DNA from: Roseovarius sp. UBA3070
GTDB lineage: Bacteria; Pseudomonadota; Alphaproteobacteria; Rhodobacterales; Rhodobacteraceae
Direction: 5' to 3'
DNA length: 15,573 bases
Assembly (NCBI GenBank): GCA_002366775.1
Contig: DFBW01000312.1
Coordinates: 1,006 to 16,578 of the forward strand
Under the pieces are notes generated by a model. That model saw only the letters and a program-made list of their open reading frames with translations, made no database searches and was not told the DNA's origin. The translations under genes and the position numbers were made by a program. Shown piece after piece: positions 7,432-14,377 of the stretch (its first letter is position 1; every line of letters begins with the position of its first letter).

Positions 7432-8529
7432 TTAGTCGGCGTTCAGCACGACAAGGGCTTCGTCATTCCAGCTCAGCCAGACCGGCCGGGTTTGATCTGC
7501 GCCAGTACTGATTTGTTCGCGGTTTTGCGAAGAAACGGCAATAGGTTTTTCAATCCCATCCACCGAGACATAAAAATGGCTGCGCTCGCCCAAATAGGCC
7601 GAGTTTTTCAGCTGGCCTTGAAGGGCGTTTTTGGTGTCTGCGGGTCTGTCATTGCTCAGGCGCAATTTTTCGGGCCGGATGGCCACCTGAACATGCGCAC
7701 CCTTGGGATATTGTTGATCCCGCGCGGGGGCTGCGACCTTACCCAACCCACGGGCCGATAGCTCAATACTCGTAGAGCTGGCTTTGATAACCTCAGCATC
7801 AAAGAAGTTCATCGTACCGATGAACGACGCGACTTCCTGAGTGCGCGGCGTTTCATAAAGGCCGGACGGTGTGTCAAGTTGCAGCACCTTGCCGCCTGAC
7901 ATCACGGCAATTCGGTCAGATAGGGTCAGGGCCTCTTCCTGATCATGGGTCACGAAAACAAAAGTAATGCCAACAGTACGTTGCAAAGCACGCAATTCCA
8001 GTTGCATCTGTTCACGCAATTGCTTGTCGAGCGCACCAAGTGGTTCATCCAGCAACAGCACTTTGGGGCGCAGGATCAACGCCCGAGCCAGGGCAATGCG
8101 CTGGCGTTGCCCGCCGGACAGTTCATTGGCTTTGCGATCACCATATTCGGGCAGCGCGATGAGGTTAAGCATCTCGTCCACCATCTCATAGCGTCTGGCT
8201 TTGCTCAGCTTTTGTTTGCGCAGCCCATAGGCGATGTTGTCACGCACATTCAGATGCGGGAAAATCGCGTAGCTTTGAAACACCATGTTGACGGGGCGCT
8301 GGTGCGGCGGCACCTCGGACATGGCATGGCCATCTATGTAGATCTCGCCGTTGGTGGGGCTTTCAAACCCTGCCAGCATCCGCAGCAGGGTTGTTTTGCC
8401 ACAGCCCGAAGACCCCAGAAGCGAAAAGAACTCGCCATGGGCAATGTCAACATTCACGTCTTCAACCGCTTGGAATTTGCCAAAATACTTGTCGACGTTT
8501 TGGATGGAGATAAAGGCGTCGTTGCTCAT
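7432..8529 (-). CDS. ABC transporter ATP-binding protein, PotA/spermidine-putrescine type (365 aa)
   Basis: This is the cytoplasmic ATPase that powers the amine importer encoded upstream. All nucleotide-binding motifs are intact: Walker A GSSGCGKT (39-46), Q-loop near VFQSYAIFP (83-91), signature LSGGQ (137-141), Walker B VLLLDE (157-162) followed by the D-loop LGALD, and the switch histidine in FVTHDQEEA. A C-terminal extension of about 120 residues (with VQVAIRPEKLRL) is a TOBE-type regulatory domain, usual for PotA, MalK and related importers. Length is normal for the family. The start lies 2 nt beyond the stop of the upstream permease, with AAGGA 9 nt before the ATG, so it is co-translated with it. 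The name polyamine ATPase reflects family only; see the binding protein for doubts about the ligand. Confidence 0.96.
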   Translation of the reverse strand: MSNDAFISIQNVDKYFGKFQAVEDVNVDIAHGEFFSLLGSSGCGKTTLLRMLAGFESPTNGEIYIDGHAMSEVPPHQRPVNMVFQSYAIFPHLNVRDNIAYGLRKQKLSKARRYEMVDEMLNLIALPEYGDRKANELSGGQRQRIALARALILRPKVLLLDEPLGALDKQLREQMQLELRALQRTVGITFVFVTHDQEEALTLSDRIAVMSGGKVLQLDTPSGLYETPRTQEVASFIGTMNFFDAEVIKASSTSIELSARGLGKVAAPARDQQYPKGAHVQVAIRPEKLRLSNDRPADTKNALQGQLKNSAYLGERSHFYVSVDGIEKPIAVSSQNREQISTGADQTRPVWLSWNDEALVVLNAD

Positions 8530-8531
8530 GC

Positions 8532-9350
8532 TTAGTGGTCCTTATCGGCGCCAAAGGTGGCGTCGCGGTTGATCCATTGCCCTGCAAAGACAATGACAAA
8601 CGATACGATGATGATGATGGATGACAATGCCAGCACCGATGGGAATTCCTGCGGGAAGCGCAGTTGGCTCCAGATATACATCGGTAATGTGGGATCAGTG
8701 CCCGTCAGGAAGAAGGCCATGATGAATTCGTCAAACGACACGGTGAAGGTCAGCAGCAGGCTGGCCAGAATGCCGGGAAACACCATCGGGAAGGTCACGC
8801 GCCAGAAGGTCCACCAGCCGTTTTCGCCCAGATCAGCCGAGGCTTCCTCGATGGAGGCATCAAAGCCTTCAAAGCGCGGCAATAGCGTGGCAATCGAGAA
8901 CGGCAGGCAGATGATGACATGGCCCACGGTGACAGTGTAGAGCGACAAAGGCACGCCCATTTGGCTCATCAGCACCAGCAGGGCCACACCAAAGATAATG
9001 CCCGGCACCACCAGCGGCAGCATGATGAAACCCACCAATGGGGCCTTGCCCGGAATGCGGTAGCGGGTGATCGCCTTGGCCGCGAAGATCCCCAGCGTGG
9101 TTGAGAACGCCGCAGTGGCCATCCCCACTTTGATCGAGTTCATCAGCGCATCCCAGACGGGTTGGCGGTTCATCAGCTCTCCGTACCATTTGACGGTAAA
9201 GCCTTCGATCGGGAAGCGCACATAGATGCTGTCGTTGAAGCTGAACAGAGGCAGGAACAGCACCGGCACATAGAGGAAGATCAGAAAGATCACCGCATAG
9301 ACCTGAAGGGGCCGGTTAGGTCGGTTGATATAGGATGTGTTCTTGCTCAT
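8532..9350 (-). CDS. ABC transporter permease, PotC-like (272 aa)
   Basis: This is the second inner-membrane permease of the importer, about six transmembrane segments. The first is at about 16-36 (YAVIFLIFLYVPVLFLPLFS), and others are visible at about 77-95, 110-130, 140-160, 195-215 and 240-262. The EAA loop that docks on the ATPase is EEASADLGENGWWTFWRVTF followed by PMVFPG. The gene overlaps the preceding permease by 4 nt (ATGA) and is followed after 2 nt by the ATPase, the standard arrangement of a PotBC heterodimer. A ribosome site AAGGA lies 9 nt before the ATG, within the upstream gene. Nothing unusual is seen in the protein itself. Confidence 0.95.
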   Translation of the reverse strand: MSKNTSYINRPNRPLQVYAVIFLIFLYVPVLFLPLFSFNDSIYVRFPIEGFTVKWYGELMNRQPVWDALMNSIKVGMATAAFSTTLGIFAAKAITRYRIPGKAPLVGFIMLPLVVPGIIFGVALLVLMSQMGVPLSLYTVTVGHVIICLPFSIATLLPRFEGFDASIEEASADLGENGWWTFWRVTFPMVFPGILASLLLTFTVSFDEFIMAFFLTGTDPTLPMYIWSQLRFPQEFPSVLALSSIIIIVSFVIVFAGQWINRDATFGADKDH

Positions 9351-10276
9351 GTCAGGCGATCCTTCACCAGTTTGGTCAGCACAAGGAAGACAAGGGCAAT
9401 CGCGGCGATGCTCAGCATCAGGATAATTGCCAGCGTGGCCCCCATGGGCCAGTTGTTGACCGGGCCAAATTGCAATTGCACCAGATTTCCGATCATCATC
9501 CCGTCAGGACCGCCCAACAGGGCTGGCGTAATGTAATCCCCCGTCGTGGGGATAAAGATCAGCAGACAGGCCGAGATGACACCCGGCATCGACAGCGGAA
9601 AGGTGATGCGAAAGAACCGCGCGACAGGGCCGTCGCCCAGATCAGTAGCGGCCTCAAGCAGGGATTTGTCGATCTTTTCCAGCGAGACATACATCGGCAG
9701 GATCGCAAACGCCGCCCAGGCATGGGCCAGCGTGATCACCACCGCGTTGGGCGAATAGAGCAAGAACTCAAGTGGTGCGTCGATCAGGCCCAGACCCATC
9801 AGGGCTGAGTTGATCACGCCCTCATAGCCCAGCACCACTTTCCACGCAAAAACGCGCAGCAGGTAGCTGGTCCAGAACGGCAGGGTCATCATAACAATCC
9901 ACATCATCTTGTTTCGATGAACGTGAAAGGCGACGTAATAGGCCATCGGGTAAGACAGCACGACCGTGGCCACGGTGGCCCAACCCGAAACCCAGAAGGA
10001 GCGCGCCAACAATGCGCCATAGATCGGCTGCTCAATGGCAGTTTTGTAGTTGTTGGTGGTCAGTGTGGTGTCAAAGCCAAACCCAGCCGCCGTCCAAAGG
10101 CTGATGGTGATCAGGATGCCGAAGGGGATGACAACACCGATCAACAAAACGATCAGCGTTGGCAGCAACAGCGAATAGCCTTTCAGAAACTCACTTTGCT
10201 GATAGCGGGCCTTCCAAGTACGGCGGGCCTGTACGCGGGTGGTTTCAGGGGGCATTTTGCTGGTGACATCTGCCAT
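9347..10276 (-). CDS. ABC transporter permease, PotB-like (309 aa)
   Basis: This is the first permease of the importer. A polar N-terminal tail of about 33 residues precedes the first membrane segment (SLLLPTLIVLLIGVVIPFGI). A periplasmic loop follows (about 60-92, with NNYKTAIEQPIYG), then five further hydrophobic segments. The EAA motif is EAATDLGDGPVARFFRITF then PLSMPG. It pairs with the PotC-like gene through a 4-nt overlap. It is preceded by 170 nt of untranslated sequence holding a hairpin, the largest gap inside the operon. The ribosome site AAGGA is 10 nt before the ATG, slightly long, so translation may be somewhat weaker than that of the binding protein. Confidence 0.95.
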   Translation of the reverse strand: MADVTSKMPPETTRVQARRTWKARYQQSEFLKGYSLLLPTLIVLLIGVVIPFGILITISLWTAAGFGFDTTLTTNNYKTAIEQPIYGALLARSFWVSGWATVATVVLSYPMAYYVAFHVHRNKMMWIVMMTLPFWTSYLLRVFAWKVVLGYEGVINSALMGLGLIDAPLEFLLYSPNAVVITLAHAWAAFAILPMYVSLEKIDKSLLEAATDLGDGPVARFFRITFPLSMPGVISACLLIFIPTTGDYITPALLGGPDGMMIGNLVQLQFGPVNNWPMGATLAIILMLSIAAIALVFLVLTKLVKDRLT

Positions 10277-10404
10277 GTGCCATTGGTCCTTGCTGTAAAG
10301 TCTGAGATCAGGGCCTGGGGCGTGGCCCTTGGTGACGCAGCTTTCCCAACCCCTGCCAAAGCGGGGCGAAAGAGAGGCTTCTTGTCAGATGATCAGAAGA
10401 CAAA

Positions 10405-10429
10405 GCCGACCCCATTGTTTGGGATCGGC
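10405..10429 (-). promoter_or_regulatory. Intra-operon hairpin between binding-protein and permease genes
   Basis: On the minus strand this is a 10-bp stem (GCCGATCCCA pairing with TGGGGTCGGC, one G-T pair) closing a 5-nt loop (AACAA). It lies 17 nt after the stop of the binding-protein gene. The following TTTGTCTTCT is too broken for a strong intrinsic terminator. It therefore looks like a partial attenuator or a 3' stabiliser that keeps the binding-protein message more abundant than the permease and ATPase messages, an arrangement known in periplasmic-binding-protein operons. The rest of the 170-nt gap (10277-10446) holds no gene I can support. Confidence 0.7.
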
Positions 10430-10446
10430 GATCTGTGTGCTCAGGA

Positions 10447-11568
10447 TCAAAAGCCCGCTTTGATCTGTTCGAACATCGCGTTCATCTTCGATTCCCATTC
10501 CTGCGTCTGGGGCAGCTGGAAGTGACCCGCAGCAAGGATGTCGGTCGGCGTTTTGGAAAGGCCCAGATCCGCCAGAGTTTCGGCGTCGAACTCATCAAAG
10601 GATTTGGCGTTAGAGTGACCATAGCCATAATCGTTGATCATGAACTTGCCGGTATCAACGCTCAGCAGACTGTCGATCACTTCATAGGCGCGGTCCAGAT
10701 TTGGCGCGTCCTTGTGAACCATCAGGCCACAGACCCAGGTCAGGGCGCCTTCTTTGGGGTTGGCAAACTTCACAGGCACGCCTTCGGATTTCAGCAGTGT
10801 CGCCGAAGAGTTCCATGTCATCGCCGCTGCCAACTCGCCCGAGGCCAGAGCTTGCTCAAGCGTGGTGGTGTCGTCAGTGTAGACCCGGATCAATGGGCGC
10901 TGTGCGCGCATCTCGGCGGCGATCTTTTCAAACGCTTCGGGGCTATCAATGTTCTCAAACCCGATGCCGGCTTTGATTGCACCGACCCACCAGGCATCCG
11001 CACCCGAACCAAGGCTTCCGAGCTTGCCTGTGTAACGCTCATCCCAGAGCATATCCCAGCTTTCCTCGCCTTCCAGCTCAAACAGGTCGGTGCGGTAAGT
11101 GATCGAGGTCTGACCCCAGTCAAACGGCACCATCCAGGACATGTTGTCACCTTCGGCATTGCCTTCCATATCCCACAGCTCGGGGATCACATCGCCGCTA
11201 TGTGCCAGACGGGATCTGTCGATTGCCTGGAACAGACCGCTGGCCTTCCAGCGCGGCAGAGCCTGATTGCAGGGGTGCGATACATCAACGACAAAGCCGC
11301 CACGCATCTTGGTCAGTGCTTCTTCGGACGCACCGAAAATGGCGAAGTTTGGCAACTCGCCATTCTTCTCCAGGTACTCACCAAACAGATCGGGGATGTC
11401 ATAACCACCCCATGTGAAATAGGTCGCCTGATCTTCCGAGGCAGCGCGCGCAGGTTTACCAAGCGGCACCGTCGCCATGCCGACGCCTGCGGCCATCAAT
11501 GATCGGGTAAACGCGCGGCGGCTCATTTTGCCTTCCTTCAGCGCTCCGAGTTGGTCAAGTACATCCAT
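10447..11568 (-). CDS. Tat-exported periplasmic substrate-binding protein, PotD/PotF-like (373 aa)
   Basis: This is the periplasmic receptor of the ABC importer. The first 14 residues precede a twin-arginine signal (SRRAFTR at 16-22, hydrophobic core to about 36, likely cleavage after ARA at 42). The mature protein aligns with E. coli PotD: TYFTWGGYDIP (Trp53, Tyr56), AMTWNSSAT (Trp252) and GALTWVCGL (Trp278) match the PotD cage residues Trp34, Tyr37, Trp229 and Trp255. The PotD acidic ligands are mostly gone: Glu36 to Gly55, Asp168 to Ser188, Asp257 to Cys280; only Glu171 may persist as Asp191. A spermidine or putrescine ligand is therefore unlikely. It is the first gene of the operon. The ATG at 11568 has GGGAGAA before it and begins directly with the export segment; an upstream in-frame ATG at 11634 would bury the signal in a longer, basic extension. 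Confidence 0.92.
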   Translation of the reverse strand: MDVLDQLGALKEGKMSRRAFTRSLMAAGVGMATVPLGKPARAASEDQATYFTWGGYDIPDLFGEYLEKNGELPNFAIFGASEEALTKMRGGFVVDVSHPCNQALPRWKASGLFQAIDRSRLAHSGDVIPELWDMEGNAEGDNMSWMVPFDWGQTSITYRTDLFELEGEESWDMLWDERYTGKLGSLGSGADAWWVGAIKAGIGFENIDSPEAFEKIAAEMRAQRPLIRVYTDDTTTLEQALASGELAAAMTWNSSATLLKSEGVPVKFANPKEGALTWVCGLMVHKDAPNLDRAYEVIDSLLSVDTGKFMINDYGYGHSNAKSFDEFDAETLADLGLSKTPTDILAAGHFQLPQTQEWESKMNAMFEQIKAGF

Positions 11569-11575
11569 GTGTTTT

Positions 11576-11582
11576 CTCCCTG
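11576..11582 (-). promoter_or_regulatory. Ribosome-binding site deciding the start of the binding protein
   Basis: GGGAG (with AA following) lies 7 nt upstream of the ATG at 11568 on the minus strand. The upstream in-frame ATG at 11634 has no comparable site. Confidence 0.7.
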
Positions 11583-11710
11583 GTATGGCCGGTGATATCC
11601 AGCCTTTTGTGCGCCGCGACCTATGCTGGCCCATGCGCTATTATGCGGTCAGCGGCGTGACCATTTGGCTATTCAATATCGGTCAGAATAGAACTGAACC
11701 CGAGCGATCA

Positions 11711-11732
11711 ATTGAATAATCATTCAATGATT
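11711..11732. promoter_or_regulatory. Interlocked palindromes, probable BetI-type operator
   Basis: Two perfect inverted repeats share bases: ATTGAAT-aatc-ATTCAAT (11711-11728) and AATCATT-C-AATGATT (11718-11732). The ATTGAA/TTCAAT half-sites resemble those I recall for BetI operators. A further half-site, ATTCAAT, is at 11671-11677, 51 nt from the equivalent half at 11722. The palindrome covers the -10 element and start region of the minus-strand promoter, where a repressor would block transcription. Assignment to the operon's own BetI-like protein is inference. Confidence 0.6.
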
Positions 11733-11756
11733 GTGTTGCTTTTTACCCTGTGTCAA
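11727..11756 (-). promoter_or_regulatory. Sigma-70 type promoter for the transporter/dehydrogenase operon
   Basis: On the minus strand a perfect -35 TTGACA (plus-strand TGTCAA, 11751-11756) is separated by 18 nt from AATCAT (11727-11732), a 4-of-6 match to TATAAT. Transcription would begin near 11720, giving a leader of about 150 nt before the ATG at 11568. In the leader region 11647-11662 forms a small perfect stem (GGTCA with TGACC, 6-nt loop) of unknown meaning. Confidence 0.55.
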
Positions 11757-11824
11757 GTCAACTGTTGGGCTTCTCCAATAGGTTGTCTTGGTTGTTTAAC
11801 CTCATCAGCACGGTCAAAATTCAA

Positions 11825-13174
11825 ATGATATACCCAGCACAGCATGCGATCTCTCGCCGTTCAGTATTGGGCGGTTTGGCCACATTTGCGGCCCTTCCGG
11901 CACAAGCGCAAACCCTGCCTGCCAATCCTGATGTGGTGATTTTGGGTGCAGGAATTGCTGGGTTGACTGCCGCCAAAACACTGATGAAAGCTGGCCATTC
12001 GGTGGCTTTGGTCGAGGCGGCAAACCGCATCGGAGGCCGTGCCTTTACTGAGAGCCATACCTTTGGCGCGCCGTTTGACCACGGGTGTAGCTGGATCAAT
12101 GCCGCACAAGTTAATCCATTCAAATGGATCGCAAAACAAAATGATTTCACCCTGTTGAACCACTCCGATGCCAGCAGTGCGCATTTTGTGGGTGATCAGC
12201 GTGCAAACGCTGAGCAACGCAGTGCCAATAACAATGGTTGGGGTGCAGTAGAACAAGCATTGAATGCCGCGGGCCAGAAAGGGCTTGATGTTTCGGCCGC
12301 CTCGGTAATTCCGGCCGATAATCCCAACACGGGCGTGGCCCAGACATGGATCGGCCCGATGGACTGGGGCGTTGATTTCAAGGATCTGTCCACTCTGGAT
12401 TATTGGAACTCGGAAGGCGATGATCCCAGTTTCATCGTCAAAGAAGGATTGGGGGCGGTCGTTGCGCATTATTTCCGCGACGTACCTGTGTCTCTGAACA
12501 CGCCGGTTAGCGCGATTGACTGGAGCGGCAAAGGCGTACGGGTCAAAACGACTAGGGGCACGCTGAATGCAAAGGCTTGCATTGTGACGGCCTCAACCGG
12601 AGTGTTGAATGCCGGCACAATTCGCTTTGCCCCCGACTTACCCGATTGGAAGGACCAGGCAATTGCCGATTTGCCGATGGGTTTACTGGCCAAAGTGGCA
12701 TTGCAATTTGACGGCGCGCGATTGGGGTTTGTACCCAATCAATGGTTGGACTACCGCGTATCCCACGCCACCCCAACACCTGCCTGCTATTTCCTGACCT
12801 GGCCGTTTGAATTCAACTATATGGTTGGCTTTATTGGCGGTGATTTTGGGTGGGAAATGTCCCGGGCTGGCCCCGCAGCCGCCATTGATTTTGCCTTGGG
12901 CGAGGTCGTCAAAATGGTCGGCAGTGATGCGCGCAAACATTTCGTCAAAGGCCATCTGACCGACTGGGCCACTAATCCCAACACACTGGGTGCATATGCG
13001 GCCGCCCGCCCCGGCCGGTATTCGGCGCGTGATGCATTAGCGCGCCCCTTAGAGGGCAAACTCTGGTTTGCGGGCGAAGCGGTTGGCATGCCATATGTTG
13101 CGTTGTGCAATGGTGCATACAAAAGCGGCGAAGACACCGCTAAGCAACTCATCAGATCACACCTGCTGAAGTAG
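11825..13174 (+). CDS. Tat-signal flavin amine oxidase (449 aa)
   Basis: This is an FAD-dependent oxidase of the monoamine/polyamine oxidase family, expected to oxidise an amine to an imine with release of hydrogen peroxide. The N-terminus carries a twin-arginine signal (ISRRSVLGG, then LATFAALPAQAQ), so it probably works in the periplasm. The FAD Rossmann motif GAGIAG is at 41-46 with the ribose-binding Glu64, followed by GGRAF (70-74). The C-terminal FAD segment LWFAGEAVGMPYVALCNGAY is present. Length is usual for the family. The frame stays open upstream to a GTG at 11750, but that codon directly abuts the operon -35 and would place 35 residues before the Tat motif. I prefer the ATG at 11825, although it has no clear ribosome site. 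It is divergent from the amine operon and shares its intergenic region, so joint control is possible but unproven. Confidence 0.87.
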   Translation: MIYPAQHAISRRSVLGGLATFAALPAQAQTLPANPDVVILGAGIAGLTAAKTLMKAGHSVALVEAANRIGGRAFTESHTFGAPFDHGCSWINAAQVNPFKWIAKQNDFTLLNHSDASSAHFVGDQRANAEQRSANNNGWGAVEQALNAAGQKGLDVSAASVIPADNPNTGVAQTWIGPMDWGVDFKDLSTLDYWNSEGDDPSFIVKEGLGAVVAHYFRDVPVSLNTPVSAIDWSGKGVRVKTTRGTLNAKACIVTASTGVLNAGTIRFAPDLPDWKDQAIADLPMGLLAKVALQFDGARLGFVPNQWLDYRVSHATPTPACYFLTWPFEFNYMVGFIGGDFGWEMSRAGPAAAIDFALGEVVKMVGSDARKHFVKGHLTDWATNPNTLGAYAAARPGRYSARDALARPLEGKLWFAGEAVGMPYVALCNGAYKSGEDTAKQLIRSHLLK

Positions 13175-13265
13175 CTCTTGCGCCACCAGACGTATTCCCA
13201 GATAGCGACTGGTCAACAGCCTTCAAGTCGGGCAGTTTGTTAGAGTTACCTATTCTGGATATCCC

Positions 13266-14375
13266 ATGCGTCCTGTTTTGATTGTTTTGATCATTCTTGG
13301 TCTGTCTGCCTGCAAAGAAGAAAAGGTAACCTCTGATCCTCCTATACGAGGGTTGAAAACCCATCTGATTGAAAAGTCTGAACAATCCACCATCCGGCGC
13401 TTTCCTTCTGTGTTGGAACCTACATCGCTGAATGCGCTGTCGTTTGAAGTTAGCGGCAAGCTGAACGAGGTGGCATTACAGGTTGGTCAACGTGTTGAAG
13501 AAGGCGATACTCTGGCCAGCCTTGACCCGGCAGCCTTTGAAATCAAGGTAGACAGCGCAAAAGCGGGCGTCACGTCGGCCCGTGCCGAATCTGAAAATGC
13601 CGATGAAACCTTGGTGCGACAAGAGGATTTGTTGGAACGTGGTGCCGCCACCAAGGTGACAGTTGATAACGCCCGCGCCGATGCCAAGGCCCGCAAGGCG
13701 CAACTGGAGCAAGCCATCAAGGCGCTTGATACCGCCAAGGACAATCTGAAGAAATCTGTCCTGAAGGCCCCATTTGCGGGTATCATCAACTCTGTGGACG
13801 TACAGAACTTTGCAACGGTTTCCCCCGGTGCAGCGATTGTTTCGATCTATTCACCCGATGCATTCGAAGTATCGTTCAGTGTAAATTATAACGTTGCCAG
13901 CCAATTGGTGATTGGCACACCGGCGCAGGTTCGACTGGCGGATCGCCCGGATATCAGCCTGCCCGCGCAAGTCAGTGAACTGGGCTCGCGGGCTGATTCC
14001 GTTTCCAGCTTTCCGCTTGTATTGGCTTTGAAAGATACGTCCCCAATCCTGAAGGCAGGCATGGCTGTTGAAGCTTCGATCGAACTGCCGCTACCTGCCG
14101 CCGCAGGCTATACCATTCCGCTGAGTGCCATGCTCAAAGAGGGCGATTTCCAAACCAAAGGCAGCAGTAATCCAAACGACCCCGGACCGGGGGCCGTTTA
14201 TGTTTATGACGCCGCCACTCAAACCGTGCAGTTGCGCAAAGTGATCGTTGCCGGTGTGCGAGAGAATTCTCTGCTGATAATCGACGGGCTGTCACCAGGC
14301 GAGAGGATCGCATCGGCTGGCGTGTCCTTTTTGCACGAAGGCCAAAAGGTCAAACTACTGGCAGATGAGGAATAA
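13266..14375 (+). CDS. RND efflux periplasmic adaptor lipoprotein, AcrA/HlyD family (369 aa)
   Basis: This is the periplasmic adaptor that links an inner-membrane RND pump to an outer-membrane channel. A short signal ends in the lipobox LSAC with Cys16 as the acylation site, as in AcrA and MexA. The barrel-sandwich halves are at about 58-92 (SFEVSGKLNEVALQVGQRVEEGDTL, split by the hairpin) and 168-195 (LKAPFAGIINSVDV). Between them lies an Ala-, Lys- and Glu-rich coiled-coil hairpin (about 93-166). A beta-barrel and membrane-proximal domain follow to the end (VASAG-type end: IASAGVSFLHEGQKVKLL). It begins 91 nt after the amine oxidase; the gap 13175-13265 shows no clear terminator, promoter or good ribosome site. 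The transporter gene starts 2 nt after its stop. No outer-membrane channel gene is visible. Confidence 0.93.
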   Translation: MRPVLIVLIILGLSACKEEKVTSDPPIRGLKTHLIEKSEQSTIRRFPSVLEPTSLNALSFEVSGKLNEVALQVGQRVEEGDTLASLDPAAFEIKVDSAKAGVTSARAESENADETLVRQEDLLERGAATKVTVDNARADAKARKAQLEQAIKALDTAKDNLKKSVLKAPFAGIINSVDVQNFATVSPGAAIVSIYSPDAFEVSFSVNYNVASQLVIGTPAQVRLADRPDISLPAQVSELGSRADSVSSFPLVLALKDTSPILKAGMAVEASIELPLPAAAGYTIPLSAMLKEGDFQTKGSSNPNDPGPGAVYVYDAATQTVQLRKVIVAGVRENSLLIIDGLSPGERIASAGVSFLHEGQKVKLLADEE

Positions 14376-14377
14376 AT

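Noticed and set aside
10435..11502. Long plus-strand open frame opposite the binding protein
   Set aside because: Its protein (rich in His, Gln and Gly) matches no family, and the minus strand is fully explained by a PotD-like gene with conserved residues; it is a codon-bias shadow.
6725..11568. Reading the transporter and BetI-like gene as a choline/glycine betaine osmoprotection locus
   Set aside because: No choline dehydrogenase, betaine aldehyde dehydrogenase or choline sulfatase genes occur, and the transporter is PotABCD-like rather than ProU/OpuA- or BetT-like in its motifs.
10447..11634. Longer 395-residue reading of the binding protein starting at 11634
   Set aside because: No ribosome site at 11634, and the extension would push the twin-arginine signal further from the N-terminus; GGGAG supports 11568.
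11750..11824. GTG-initiated extension of the amine oxidase
   Set aside because: The codon directly abuts the -35 of the opposite promoter, has no ribosome site, and the added residues do not resemble the family or a signal peptide.
13175..13265. Possible terminator between the amine oxidase and the RND adaptor
   Set aside because: Only a 4-bp stem (CCAG with CTGG) is visible and no T-run follows it.
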